Below, in pieces: positions 17,880-28,081 of a stretch of DNA of 37,342 nucleotides. The notes below the pieces were generated by a model. The model saw nothing but the letters and a program-made list of their open reading frames with translations, searched no databases and had not been told where the DNA came from. The DNA is from Alphaproteobacteria bacterium (GTDB taxonomy: Bacteria; Pseudomonadota; Alphaproteobacteria; GCA-2731375): assembly GCA_028824965.1 (NCBI GenBank), contig JAPKBD010000005.1, positions 1-37,342 on the forward strand. Direction: 5' to 3'. The translations under genes were made by a program, and so were the position numbers. Every line of letters starts with the position of its first letter. The first letter of the stretch is position 1.

Positions 17880-18623
17880 ATGTTTACGGCAATAATAGAC
17901 GCCAAAACCAAATTCCTCTCCCGCAGCAAAACTGAGTCTACCTCTCGCAAGAGCCGCATCTTGTTGGCCTGCATGACCCTCTTTGTTTTGAGCACGAGCG
18001 TCACTGGCATGGCCCAAGCTGAAATCGCCCTGGCCCGCGCCGACGTCGCCCTGGAAGTTCTGGCCTCTCTGGACCAGGAGGAGCGAGCCCCCCTCCACCA
18101 CCTGACATCCGTCCGCATTCTTGCCGAACAGGGCAACCTCAACGCACAGCACGAATTGGCGGTTTTATTGGCCACCATTCGGGGCGGCAAAGCAGATTTT
18201 GCGGAAGCCGCTTATTGGCTGAAACAGGCAGCCGATCGCGGCCACCGCAGCGCGCAGTTCTGGTTGGGCAATCTGTACATGCAGGGTGCGGGCGTACCGC
18301 AGGATTTCGACCGCATGATTAAATGGTGGCGTCAGGCGGCAGAGCAAGGCGACGCCAGCGCCCAATACGCCCTTGCCGCGGCCTTCCGCGATGGCCGTAT
18401 GGTAGAGCGCAACCTGGCCCTGTCCCGTGCATGGTTCTTCATGAGTTCCGGCAAAACCGGTATGGCCTTTGTAAAATCAGCAATGACACCGTCCAAGAAA
18501 GTCGCCGCACCCATTCAAAACGCCAACGTCCAGGCCGAAACCACTTTCATCGAAGAAGAAGCACCAGAGGTTGAGCGGGTTGGTCGGGGTGGTCGCGTCA
18601 AGACAGGGCGGGATCGTCAATAG
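17880..18623 (+). CDS. Sel1-repeat (TPR-like) secreted/periplasmic protein
   Basis: Sel1 repeats AAYWLKQAADRGHRSAQFWLGNLYMQGAGVPQDFDRMIKWWRQAAEQGDASAQYALAAAFRDG; N-terminal hydrophobic signal. The ORF-track start at 17796 lies inside the riboswitch. Confidence 0.88.
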   Translation: MFTAIIDAKTKFLSRSKTESTSRKSRILLACMTLFVLSTSVTGMAQAEIALARADVALEVLASLDQEERAPLHHLTSVRILAEQGNLNAQHELAVLLATIRGGKADFAEAAYWLKQAADRGHRSAQFWLGNLYMQGAGVPQDFDRMIKWWRQAAEQGDASAQYALAAAFRDGRMVERNLALSRAWFFMSSGKTGMAFVKSAMTPSKKVAAPIQNANVQAETTFIEEEAPEVERVGRGGRVKTGRDRQ

Positions 18624-18655
18624 AGCAAACGTCCAACAAATCTATAATTTCCCCT

Positions 18656-18705
18656 GAGCCCTCGCGCCCGCCCCTCCCCTGGCAGCGCGGAGGCTCCATT
18701 TTTTT
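18656..18705 (+). terminator. Rho-independent terminator after Sel1-repeat gene
   Basis: GAGCCCTCGCGC / GCGCGGAGGCTC 12-bp stem with one mismatch and one G:U, followed by CATTTTTTT. Confidence 0.75.
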
Positions 18706-18734
18706 GGCCGAGGCATAATCGCGGCGGACACGTC

Positions 18735-19658
18735 TTATTCAGCGTTGGTCAAACGGGCCAGTTCCTTATCGTAATCTGCGTACGACGCCTTCAATACTGC
18801 ATGGTTCAATAATGTTGTCGCCAGCACATCGCCTGTACCCGGATCGCTGATCAGGCTGCGGACCCAATATGATTCCGTACGCGGGCTTTCCGACAGGGCA
18901 ACGATTTCCCGCTCAATCAGGTAAACCTGCCCGACCATTAAAGGACCTTTGAGCATGCGGATTTCCAGATCGGCGAACAAACCGATTGCCGGCCCTTTGC
19001 CCCGCATGCCCGCGCTGTGGGAGGTGTATTGCGATAGGACCGAGACCATTTCCAACGGAATGATCGCCCCGCCCCAGGGCGAAGCTCCGCTGTACCAGGG
19101 CGATGTTTCCGTGATCACGGCAAGTTTCTCAGCCAACGAAAACGGATATAGATCACCCATGTGTTGATCCATATCCATATACACGGCCTCTGCTTCAGCG
19201 CCCTTTTGGCCGACAGTTAGATGCTCCAGTATAACCAAATTGCCGGCAGGTCGCAGGACGGTCAGGCGTCTTTCCAACTCCGTCTCCCCGGCAGTGGACC
19301 CAATCGAGGCCGTACCGCGCAAAACCTCCACGCCATCCGCCTTGTCAGCACCGATCCCCACCATATTGCCCGCCTCAGGCTCCACTTCGACAAAGGCGCG
19401 CACCTCCTCCCCCTCCACCACCATGTTACGGAAATGGGCAGAGAGGCAGCCCATTTCGAACCAGGCATCGCCCCATAGATCATGGAGTAGCGGCACGAAT
19501 TGGCTGAAATGGGTCGGCCCTTCTATGGGCGCGGCTTTAAAACCTAGGTCCAGCGCCTGGGCCTCGTCATGCAAAGAGTGATGGCCATCATAGGTTTGAT
19601 CGGCCAGCATTTGGCGGGGGGCACGTAATGGCCCCCGCCTAAAATCAGCCACGGCCAA
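18735..19658 (-). CDS. Hotdog-fold / MaoC-like protein (tentative)
   Basis: [54 protein letters not shown] resembles acyl-dehydratase-type hotdog domains; next to SDR genes. Start uncertain. Confidence 0.6.
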   Translation of the reverse strand: MAVADFRRGPLRAPRQMLADQTYDGHHSLHDEAQALDLGFKAAPIEGPTHFSQFVPLLHDLWGDAWFEMGCLSAHFRNMVVEGEEVRAFVEVEPEAGNMVGIGADKADGVEVLRGTASIGSTAGETELERRLTVLRPAGNLVILEHLTVGQKGAEAEAVYMDMDQHMGDLYPFSLAEKLAVITETSPWYSGASPWGGAIIPLEMVSVLSQYTSHSAGMRGKGPAIGLFADLEIRMLKGPLMVGQVYLIEREIVALSESPRTESYWVRSLISDPGTGDVLATTLLNHAVLKASYADYDKELARLTNAE

Positions 19659-20403
19659 CGAAAGGCATTTTTGTCGCCATGACGGTCAGGAATTGCACAT
19701 TGGCGTCAGGTGGCAGGCTGGCCATGTAGACCAGGGCGCGGGAGACATTATCCACATCCATCAGCGGTTCCGGCTTCATAGAGCCATCAGCCTGCGGTAC
19801 GCCATCCGCCATGCGCGCGGCCATGGGGGTCAGGGCATTGCCAATGTCCAACTGCCCGCAGGCGATGTCGTATTTGCGACCATCCAAAGAGGTGGATTTG
19901 GTCAACCCGGTTACCGCATGCTTGGTTGAGGTATAGGGTGCTGAATTGGGACGAGGCGTCGTGGCAGAGATAGAACCATTGTTGATAATGCGACCACCCA
20001 TGGGGTCCTGATCCTTCATCACCCGGAATGCGGCCTGGGTGCACAGAAAAACGCCCGTCAGATTGACGTTGACCACCCGCTGCCAATCTTCAAACGACAG
20101 ATCCTCTATATTAACGGCCGGCGCACCGCCGCCGGCGTTATTGAACAACAAATCAAGCCGGCCAAAGGCCTTTGTTGTGGCATCGAACAATGCAGCGACC
20201 GAACTTGGGTCGGAAACATCCGTAGGGACGGCAATGGCACGACTGCCGTCCGCGCCGGCCTCTGCAATGGACGCCTCCAACGCATCTGCGCGACGCCCCG
20301 CAAATGCAACCGAATAGCCCTCCGCCAACAACGCGACGGCGGCACCACGGCCAACACCGGAACCCGCCCCCGTTACAATGGCAACTTTGCCCTCTCCACT
20401 CAT
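19645..20403 (-). CDS. SDR family oxidoreductase
   Basis: [35 protein letters not shown]. Confidence 0.92.
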   Translation of the reverse strand: MSGEGKVAIVTGAGSGVGRGAAVALLAEGYSVAFAGRRADALEASIAEAGADGSRAIAVPTDVSDPSSVAALFDATTKAFGRLDLLFNNAGGGAPAVNIEDLSFEDWQRVVNVNLTGVFLCTQAAFRVMKDQDPMGGRIINNGSISATTPRPNSAPYTSTKHAVTGLTKSTSLDGRKYDIACGQLDIGNALTPMAARMADGVPQADGSMKPEPLMDVDNVSRALVYMASLPPDANVQFLTVMATKMPFVGRG

Positions 20404-20455
20404 GATCGGATCCTTTCCTAAATTTTCATTGGCCTAAAGCTACGCTGCTAGCTGC

Positions 20456-21352
20456 TTAATAATCAACGCGGAAATGATCGGGCCGGCCCAGGGGCCAATA
20501 TTCGCCCCAAACCTCCGCCCCGCCATCGACGGTCAGAACCGTGCCGTTGATATAGTCCCCCGTCGGCCCCGCCAGATACACAGCGGCCTGGGCAACATCC
20601 TGGACAGAGCCCAAACGGCGCACCACGTTATGATCGAAACTGGGTTTGGCTGCATCCGGATAATGGGTCAAACCGGGGGAGGCGATCACGCCAACGGCAA
20701 TGGAATTCAGGCGAATGTCATAGGGTGCCCATTCCACACACAGACCCTTGGTCAGATGAATGACGCCCGCCCGTGCCGCCAATGAATGGGGGATGGATGA
20801 GGTCAACATCCCCAGCACAGCAGCGATGTTAACGACACAGCCCGGTTGTTGGTTTTCCCGCCACAAACGAGCTGCGGCCTGCATCATGAACCAGGACCCG
20901 TTCAAATTGGTGTCCACCACGGTGCGCCAGCCATTAGGGCTGATGTCCATGGCGGGGGCGGCGAACTGTCCGCCGGCATTATTGACCAAAACATCCAGGC
21001 GGCCATAGCGCTGCCAAACCTCCGCCATCAAGTCCGTGACCTGATCCGCATCCCGAATGGTCATGACCTTGGTAAAGCACGGGATATCCAGGGAGGCCAT
21101 GGCAGCTTCGAAATCCGCCATCTTAGTCTCATCGCGGCTGCACGACACCAACGTCGCGCCAAGACGGCCAAACAAAACGGAAGTCGCCAGGCCGATCCCC
21201 CCTGCCCCGCCAGAAACCAAGACCACTTTGTCTTTGAACAAATCATCCCGATACACAGTGGGCATGGCGGCCAGTTCGGCCGCTGTCGGGGTGGCGTAAA
21301 TATCTTCATCCCGCCGGGTTAGATCATTACCTGTGGTATCATCTGTGGTCAT
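20456..21352 (-). CDS. SDR family oxidoreductase
   Basis: VVLVSGGAGGIGLATSVLFGRLGA, VLVNNAGGQF, C-terminal GTVLTVDGGAEVWGE. The catalytic Tyr region reads SLAARAGVIHLTK (no YxxxK). Confidence 0.88.
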   Translation of the reverse strand: MTTDDTTGNDLTRRDEDIYATPTAAELAAMPTVYRDDLFKDKVVLVSGGAGGIGLATSVLFGRLGATLVSCSRDETKMADFEAAMASLDIPCFTKVMTIRDADQVTDLMAEVWQRYGRLDVLVNNAGGQFAAPAMDISPNGWRTVVDTNLNGSWFMMQAAARLWRENQQPGCVVNIAAVLGMLTSSIPHSLAARAGVIHLTKGLCVEWAPYDIRLNSIAVGVIASPGLTHYPDAAKPSFDHNVVRRLGSVQDVAQAAVYLAGPTGDYINGTVLTVDGGAEVWGEYWPLGRPDHFRVDY

Positions 21353-21357
21353 GGGGT

Positions 21358-21924
21358 TTATTCCGCTGCCCGATAATCCTCTGGGAAATATTGCCGCACG
21401 AATTCACTGTCGTCATTGTAGGTGAAGCAGGTGTTTTTCATACCGTCCGGCAAACGCCTCGGCGTCGTTTGTTCCGCTTCCCGCGCCGCACCAGCGGGAC
21501 CCCGTTCGGTCCACATGGCCTGCATGGCCGTTGTTGCCATTTGCGCCAACATCTCGACGAGATGGGTGCAGCCTTTGCCATGGCCCACCCTTTCGCGCAC
21601 CATCCGGTTCCATCCGGGTCCGATCTTCAATCCCGCCAAGGCCTTGAAATTCGGCGCCACCAAATGGCAGATACCGTGGGCGCCTACATCCAGCTTTGCC
21701 TCAGCCGATTGCACTTCCATTGTTTGATCGACCGTCAACCGCAGCCATAAATCGTGCACCGGTTCACCCGCTGCCCGGTGGCTGTCGAGCAGGTGGTGGG
21801 AGAACGGCTTGATATCCAAGATATGCCCCTCAATATCCACCAGGCCGTCCGTGCGCTGATAGGCGGTAATGGAAATTGTCCGGTTGTGAATTTGTTCCCG
21901 TTCCGTGGCTTGGGAAAGTGGCAT
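21358..21924 (-). CDS. DUF2889-domain protein
   Basis: IHNRTISITAYQRTDGLVDIEGHILDIKPF...DLWLRLTVDQTMEVQSAEAKLD...CTHLVEMLAQMATTAMQ. Start taken at internal Met (MPLSQATERE). Confidence 0.75.
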   Translation of the reverse strand: MPLSQATEREQIHNRTISITAYQRTDGLVDIEGHILDIKPFSHHLLDSHRAAGEPVHDLWLRLTVDQTMEVQSAEAKLDVGAHGICHLVAPNFKALAGLKIGPGWNRMVRERVGHGKGCTHLVEMLAQMATTAMQAMWTERGPAGAAREAEQTTPRRLPDGMKNTCFTYNDDSEFVRQYFPEDYRAAE

Positions 21925-22072
21925 CTGTGATCTCCATCCTGGTAATAAACTCAACCCTGCGATTACCGCGCCCAGCGCCAGAAGGCAAGACGGCAAGCTG
22001 GTGGAGACGGCATGGGAACGCATGCTAAGATCGCGGTAACAGATGTGCTGGTTTTGAATTTAAGGGCAGAAT

Positions 22073-23311
22073 ATGCAGGCGACCTCGGACGATAGTAAAT
22101 TGGGCGGCGGGGGTGCTCACTACGGTTGGGTCATGGTGTTCGTGGGCTTTTCTTTGACGGCGATGAGCTTCGGCGCGCTCGGCTCCATGGGCGTATTCCT
22201 GAAACCAATTGCGGCGGAGTTCGGCTGGTCCCGCGGCAGCACGGCCCTGGGCTATACGACAGCCGCCATGGGTGCGGCTGTATTCGGCATCTTGTGGGGC
22301 TTCCTGGCTGATCGCAATCCGACAATGCGATTTGCCATGATGGGTGCCATTACCGGACCTATCGCGATGTTCGGCCTCAGCCAGTCGTCGACCCATTGGC
22401 AGTATTATCTCTCCTATTTCATCTTTGGGGCCTTTAGCCATGGTGCATTGGTCAGCCCCATTTGGGCCAACATCGGGCAGTGGTTCGCCAAGAACAAAGG
22501 CACCGCGTTGGGTGTGGCGTTGGCAGGCGGCGCGTTCGGTCAGGCCGTGGTGCCGTTTTCGGCCCGCCTATTAATCACCTCTTATGATTGGCAGACCGCC
22601 TATATGGTTTTAGCGGCGGTCTTTTTGCTGCTTGGCGTCATCATCGCATCCCTGACCAAAGACACGCCTGCAAAAAAGGCCCGTCTGGCAGAGATCCGCG
22701 CCAGTCAATCGAACGGCGGCTCCTGGTCATTGGGAGAGGCACGCTTTACCGTCACATGGTTTTCCATAGCCGTCATATTCTGCTGCACCTGCATGGCGGT
22801 GCCTGTCGTTCATGTGGTGCCTATGTTGTCGGATCGTGGATTTGATCCACAAGTTGCAGCCTCTGTCCTGACCACATTGATGCTGGCGGGTGCTTTGGGC
22901 CGGATGGGCGCGGGCCGGATTTGTGATCTTATCGGGCCAATGCGAACCTATGCAGCAATGTCATTTATGCAGGCATCTTTGGTGATTTGGTTCCCCCATA
23001 TTGATGAGCTGACGAGCATCTATGTCCTGGCCGCATGCTTCGGCTTTTCATTCTCGGGCGTCATGGCCTGCATGGTGGTCAGTGTTAATTCAATGGTTCC
23101 GGTCCAGGTTGGCGCGCGGTCTTGGTCCGTTGTTTCATTTTTCGGTTGGGTCGGCATGGCCATTGGCAGTTTCACAGGTGGCTTGCTGTTCGATCTGACT
23201 GGTGATTATTTTTGGTCCTTCACCTTTGCAGGCGTCATGGGTGCGACCAACCTGGTCGTCCTGTTGGGTTTCCACACGAGCAACGCTAGGCGGCAGCCTC
23301 TTGTCGCGTAG
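22073..23311 (+). CDS. MFS transporter (monocarboxylate/oxalate-formate antiporter-like)
   Basis: 12-TM pattern; YGWVMVFVGFSLTAMSFGALGSMGVFLKPIAAEFGWSRGS, GFLADRNPTMRF. Confidence 0.9.
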   Translation: MQATSDDSKLGGGGAHYGWVMVFVGFSLTAMSFGALGSMGVFLKPIAAEFGWSRGSTALGYTTAAMGAAVFGILWGFLADRNPTMRFAMMGAITGPIAMFGLSQSSTHWQYYLSYFIFGAFSHGALVSPIWANIGQWFAKNKGTALGVALAGGAFGQAVVPFSARLLITSYDWQTAYMVLAAVFLLLGVIIASLTKDTPAKKARLAEIRASQSNGGSWSLGEARFTVTWFSIAVIFCCTCMAVPVVHVVPMLSDRGFDPQVAASVLTTLMLAGALGRMGAGRICDLIGPMRTYAAMSFMQASLVIWFPHIDELTSIYVLAACFGFSFSGVMACMVVSVNSMVPVQVGARSWSVVSFFGWVGMAIGSFTGGLLFDLTGDYFWSFTFAGVMGATNLVVLLGFHTSNARRQPLVA

Positions 23312-24569
23312 CGATTTGCCGCGTGAAAGTGTGCCGCTTGAGGTGCAGGACAAACCCTATGGCTGGGTAATGGTGTTCGTCGGCTTCACTATGATGGCCA
23401 TGAGCTTTGGTGGTCTGGCTGCCGTAGGCGTCTTTTTGAAACCAATCGCAGCAGAGTTTGGTTGGTCCCGTGGCAGCATTGCCTTTGGCTATACTACCGC
23501 AGCCCTATCAGCGGCCCTGTTCGGGATTTATTGGGGCTTTCTTGCTGATCGCTATCCAACCTGGCGTTTTACCATGCTGGCAGCCATTGGCCTGGCAAGC
23601 GCGATGATGTTGTTGAGCCTGACGACGAGCCAATGGCAGTTTTATTTGTTCTACTTCCTTTTCGGCAGCCTAGGCCACGGCACCTTACAAAGTTCACTAT
23701 GGTCCAACATCGGGCAGTGGTTCAGCAAAAACAAAGGCCTTGCCCTCGGTGTGGGCCTTGCAGGCGGCGCCTTTGGACAGGCCGTCGTGCCCTTGATCGC
23801 CCGCTTTCTAATCTCCAGCTATGGCTGGCAGAATGCCTACCTGATCCTTGGTGCCGGGTATTTGGTTGTGGGCGTGGGCGTGGCTGCATTAACCCGTGAT
23901 CCGCCCGGCAAACGGGCCCGGCTGGCTGCCAGCCGCAGCAACGACGATAACAATAGCGGCGTCGGCGTCGATTCATGGGGCCTGGGCGAAGGGCGTCATA
24001 CGGTATTCTGGTTTTCCATGGCCGTACTGTTTTGTTGTTCGTGTATGTCCGTGGTCATTGTGCATCTGGTGCCTATGCTGACCGACCAAGGCTTCAGCCC
24101 GGAAGTCGCCGCGACAGCTCTTGCGGCATTGATGCTGGCCGGTGTCCTGGGGCGGCTCGTCGCTGGCAAGGCTTGTGACCTGTTCGGCGTGGTACCCACC
24201 TATGCCTTTATGGCGCTGGGCCAAACAATATTGGTGGGATGGTTTCCGTATATAGAAACCCTGTCCAACATCTATGTATTTTCTATGCTGTTCGGTTTTG
24301 TTTATTCCGGTGTTATGGCCAGCGCGGTCATCTGCGTCAATGTCATGGTCCCGGCAGAGTTTAGTTCCCGATGTTGGTCCATCGTCTCATTCTTTGCCTG
24401 GGTCGGCATGGGCTTTGGCGCTTTTATGGGCGGGTTTTTATTCGATTTGACCGCCGGCTACTCCACATCCTTTACTTTCGCCGCCATCATGGGCGTCATC
24501 AACTTGATTGTCCTGTTGGCCTATCGCCTCACGGGCGGCCATCGCCGCGCTGTTTTGGTCGAAGCTTAG
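23301..24569 (+). CDS. MFS transporter, tandem paralogue of the preceding gene
   Basis: YGWVMVFVGFTMMAMSFGGLAAVGVFLKPIAAEFGWSRGS is nearly identical to the upstream gene. TTG at 23301 or GTG at 23331 are likelier starts than 23202. Confidence 0.88.
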   Translation: MSRSDLPRESVPLEVQDKPYGWVMVFVGFTMMAMSFGGLAAVGVFLKPIAAEFGWSRGSIAFGYTTAALSAALFGIYWGFLADRYPTWRFTMLAAIGLASAMMLLSLTTSQWQFYLFYFLFGSLGHGTLQSSLWSNIGQWFSKNKGLALGVGLAGGAFGQAVVPLIARFLISSYGWQNAYLILGAGYLVVGVGVAALTRDPPGKRARLAASRSNDDNNSGVGVDSWGLGEGRHTVFWFSMAVLFCCSCMSVVIVHLVPMLTDQGFSPEVAATALAALMLAGVLGRLVAGKACDLFGVVPTYAFMALGQTILVGWFPYIETLSNIYVFSMLFGFVYSGVMASAVICVNVMVPAEFSSRCWSIVSFFAWVGMGFGAFMGGFLFDLTAGYSTSFTFAAIMGVINLIVLLAYRLTGGHRRAVLVEA

Positions 24570-24576
24570 ACCGAAA

Positions 24577-26052
24577 TCAAGCGTTACGACTGGCGTCCAG
24601 ATCCAAAGGATAAATGGGACGGCGCAGATTTTTGAAGGGAAAGGCGGCATAGTCGGAACTGCAAACACCAGGTCCCGCCACCAAAACCACATGTTTTGCG
24701 ATGGGTCCAAAGCCGGCCCGAAAATGCTGCCGGGACTTAATCAGGACATAATGCTTGGTGCTAGGGTCAATGCCTGCATGGGTAAAACAACCCGTATCGA
24801 ACGGCTCGTGCCGCCGCTCTGACACCACGATATCGACACTGCCCGTACGCAACACAGCCGTTCGGCCCATATTCATCGGGCTGCCCGTGGCCATGGGCCC
24901 GGTGACGACAAAGCGGCCATCGGTGATACATCGGACCGTGCCTGACACAGTTATCGGCCGGCCCGTCAAATCCATGGCCGGGCTGTCGGTCTTGCCGCCC
25001 AGTTGCAATGTTACCTCGGCCCCAACGCCGGCATCGAGCATTTGGGCCACGCTGTCGGGATCACAAATCGGCCCAGCTGCGACATTATCCAACCCCAAGC
25101 GCAGCACCTCTTCCAACACATCCATGTTGTCTTGCGGGCCACCGGCACCGCAATTGTCCCCGTGATCCACCAGGATCACCGGGCCATCATCCAGCTCCCT
25201 GGCACGTTGTAGCGACGTTTCCACCGGCTCAATCTCAAAGACGAAATCCGCCCGCCGCTCCCACGCCTGTTCCATCAATTCATCCAGCAAACGGCCCGCA
25301 CCTTTCGCATCACCGTCACCCACAACGACGGCCCCAAGGCCCACGTGCGGAATATCGGCCAGGGGGAAGCCGCCAAAGATAGAGACGTTGAGGACCTCGC
25401 CCGCCGCCTCCGCCGCCATGGCGCGGTTCATGATGTCTTTCATAGGTTGGTCCAGGGGCGTCTGGCGCAGCATATGGGTCAACATGGGCAGCGAATGCCA
25501 CAGCATCACAGGTTTTACCTCGCCGCGCATGGCACGGATCAAGGTGTCGCCTGCCCGCTGACCGGTCTCTGCCATATCAATATGGGGATAGGTGTTGTAG
25601 CCGGTGATGACGGTCGCATTGGCAATCATCACGGCAGACAGATTGGTGTGGAAATCCAAGGCAACGGCAATGGGGATATCCGGTGCAATGGCGCGGATAC
25701 GGCGCAGCAACTCACCTTCCCCGTCGTCATGGTCCTGCGTTACCATAGCGCCGTGCAAATCCAACATAACGCCGTCGCAGCCCAGCCTTACCGCATCGCA
25801 AATACTGGCGCACATTTCATCAAAAGCCGCCTGGTTCACCGCCCCGCTCGGCGAGGCGTTGCCAATTAAAGGCACCACATACTCGGCCCCCTCACGCTCC
25901 GCGATATCAATATAGGCCGCGATTGGATTGTTTGTGCCCCGGTATAGCGCAATGGCCTTGTCGCCGGATTTTGGCCCGAACGCGGCGAGGGGCGTGGGCA
26001 ATGGGGAAAAGGTGTTGGTTTCATGGCGCATGGTGGCCAGGACAAGTTTCAT
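24577..26052 (-). CDS. M81 family metallopeptidase (MlrC/microcystinase-like)
   Basis: MKLVLATMRHETNTFSP, MLDLHGAMVTQDHDDGEGELLRRIR, DFHTNLSAVMIANATVITGYNTYPHIDMAETG, VLVDHGDNCGAGGPQDN. Confidence 0.92.
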   Translation of the reverse strand: MKLVLATMRHETNTFSPLPTPLAAFGPKSGDKAIALYRGTNNPIAAYIDIAEREGAEYVVPLIGNASPSGAVNQAAFDEMCASICDAVRLGCDGVMLDLHGAMVTQDHDDGEGELLRRIRAIAPDIPIAVALDFHTNLSAVMIANATVITGYNTYPHIDMAETGQRAGDTLIRAMRGEVKPVMLWHSLPMLTHMLRQTPLDQPMKDIMNRAMAAEAAGEVLNVSIFGGFPLADIPHVGLGAVVVGDGDAKGAGRLLDELMEQAWERRADFVFEIEPVETSLQRARELDDGPVILVDHGDNCGAGGPQDNMDVLEEVLRLGLDNVAAGPICDPDSVAQMLDAGVGAEVTLQLGGKTDSPAMDLTGRPITVSGTVRCITDGRFVVTGPMATGSPMNMGRTAVLRTGSVDIVVSERRHEPFDTGCFTHAGIDPSTKHYVLIKSRQHFRAGFGPIAKHVVLVAGPGVCSSDYAAFPFKNLRRPIYPLDLDASRNA

Positions 26053-26070
26053 CAGTAACTCCTTACTAAT

Positions 26071-27114
26071 TTAGCGGCGTCGTTGCGGCGGCACACCATC
26101 GTCGCTGACCAAGTGACAAGCCACCGCATGGCCGCTCCGAATGGTGCGCAGGGACGGCGTCTCTGCCACGCAGCGTGCCTCGGCAAAGGGGCAGCGCCCG
26201 GCAAAGCGGCAACCGGGCGGTGGGTCAATGGGGCTGGGTGGGTCACCCACAAGGCGGACACGATCAGCCCGGTCGCGCACCGCAGGGTCAGCGGAAGGTA
26301 CCGCCGACAACAACGCCCAGGTGTAGGGATGCAAAGGTTCTGTGAACAACGAAATACGATCCGCCTGTTCCACGATTTGGCCCAGATACATCACCGCGAT
26401 CTCGTCACACATATATTGTACGACGCCCAGATCATGAGAGATAAACAGATAGGTCAGGCCGAATTCCGCCTGCAAGGATCGCAGCAAATTCAGGATCTGT
26501 GCCTGGATCGCCACATCCAGGGCCGAGACCGGTTCGTCGCAAACTACCAATTCAGGCTGTGTCGCCAAGGCCCGGGCGACGCCGATCCGCTGTCTCTGAC
26601 CACCCGAAAATTGGTGCGGGAACAGCGCCTGTTGTTCCGGGCGCAGGCCAACTTTTTTGAACAGTTCCCCAACCAGACCCTCGCGGTCTCCCGGTGCGCC
26701 GATGTTCATCAAATCCATCGGCTCCCGCACAATGGCGCCCGCGCGAACCCGTGGGTTCAACGAGGAATAGGGATCTTGAAATATGATCTGCATCCGTGAC
26801 CGCGTCTTGCGCAGGGCCTCACCTTCCAGGGCGACCAAATCCGTATCACCCAGATGCATGCTGCCATCAGTGACAGGCGTCAGGCGCATCACAGCCAGCG
26901 CCGTGGTGGTTTTGCCCGACCCGCTTTCCCCCACAATGCCTAGGGTGGTACCCCGGCGAACCTGAAAGGACACATCATCAACCGCGTGAACTTTGGACGC
27001 CTTGGCAAAAATATTTTTGCGGGGCAGCTGAAAATGAACCTTCAGGTGCTGTACATCCAGCAGAACATCGTTATCGGGCGCGCTCATGCCGCCGTTTCCC
27101 GTTCCGTCAGCCAA
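26071..27114 (-). CDS. Oligo/dipeptide ABC transporter ATP-binding protein (DppF-type)
   Basis: GESGSGKTTTALAVMRL, FSGGQRQRIGVARALATQPELVVCDEPVSALDVAIQAQILNLL, C-terminal oligopeptide-type Cys motif. Confidence 0.93.
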   Translation of the reverse strand: MADGTGNGGMSAPDNDVLLDVQHLKVHFQLPRKNIFAKASKVHAVDDVSFQVRRGTTLGIVGESGSGKTTTALAVMRLTPVTDGSMHLGDTDLVALEGEALRKTRSRMQIIFQDPYSSLNPRVRAGAIVREPMDLMNIGAPGDREGLVGELFKKVGLRPEQQALFPHQFSGGQRQRIGVARALATQPELVVCDEPVSALDVAIQAQILNLLRSLQAEFGLTYLFISHDLGVVQYMCDEIAVMYLGQIVEQADRISLFTEPLHPYTWALLSAVPSADPAVRDRADRVRLVGDPPSPIDPPPGCRFAGRCPFAEARCVAETPSLRTIRSGHAVACHLVSDDGVPPQRRR

Positions 27115-28079
27115 CAGGCTACCGCGTGATCATCATCGATTGGCTTTGAAGGCGGCATTTCGGCCCGGCATTGGGCATCGGCATATTGGCAGCGCGGCGC
27201 AAAGGGACAGCCGGTCCCCAGATGCGTTAGTGGCGGCACGACGCCGGGAATTTCCAACAAGGGCGGACGCTCCACCGTTGGATTCTGGGTCAGATGCGGC
27301 ACACAGCGGATCAACCCTTGCGTATAGGGGTGTCGGGGATCGGTCAGGATTTGGTCTACATCCGCCTGCTCTACGATCCGACCCGCATACATCACCACAA
27401 CCCGTTGGGCCATCTCCGCGATCGCACCCATATCATGGGTGATCATGATGATCGCGGTGCCGGTGCGGTCTTTCAGATCGTTCAACAAATCAAAAATCTG
27501 CGCCTGCACGGTGACATCCAAAGCCGTCGTCGGCTCGTCCGCGATCAGGACCCTTGGCTGACAGGCAAGCGCCATGGCGATCATCACCCGCTGGCGCATA
27601 CCGCCCGACATTTGATGGGGGAATTCATTGATACGTTGTTCGGCGGCCGGGATACCCACCGCAACCAGCATCTCTAACGCACGCTGATGGGCATCTGCCC
27701 GCGACAGCCCTTCATGCAGGCGGGCTGTCTCGGCGATTTGGTTGCCGATTGAATAAACCGGGTTCAGGGACGTCATGGGTTCCTGGAAAATCATGGAAAT
27801 CTCGTTGCCCCGCACCTGGCGCATGCGCGCCTCAGACGCTTCCAACAGATCTTCACCATCCAACAGAATGCGACCACCGGCGATACGACCGGGCGGTATT
27901 GGCACCAACCCCATGATCGACAGGGCGGTCATGCTTTTACCGCAGCCGGACTCACCCACTATGCCCAAGGTTTCGCCGGCATCCAGTTTGATGTTCAGAT
28001 TATCAATGACCTTTGCGACACCATCGCGGGTGTCGAACTCCACAGCCAGATCTTCGACCTTCAGCAGGGTTTCGGCCAT
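27084..28079 (-). CDS. Oligo/dipeptide ABC transporter ATP-binding protein (DppD-type)
   Basis: GESGCGKSMTALSIMGL, MSGGMRQRVMIAMALACQPRVLIADEPTTALDVTVQAQI, C-terminal GCPFAPRCQYADAQC. Confidence 0.93.
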   Translation of the reverse strand: MAETLLKVEDLAVEFDTRDGVAKVIDNLNIKLDAGETLGIVGESGCGKSMTALSIMGLVPIPPGRIAGGRILLDGEDLLEASEARMRQVRGNEISMIFQEPMTSLNPVYSIGNQIAETARLHEGLSRADAHQRALEMLVAVGIPAAEQRINEFPHQMSGGMRQRVMIAMALACQPRVLIADEPTTALDVTVQAQIFDLLNDLKDRTGTAIIMITHDMGAIAEMAQRVVVMYAGRIVEQADVDQILTDPRHPYTQGLIRCVPHLTQNPTVERPPLLEIPGVVPPLTHLGTGCPFAPRCQYADAQCRAEMPPSKPIDDDHAVACWLTERETAA

Positions 28080-28081
28080 CT

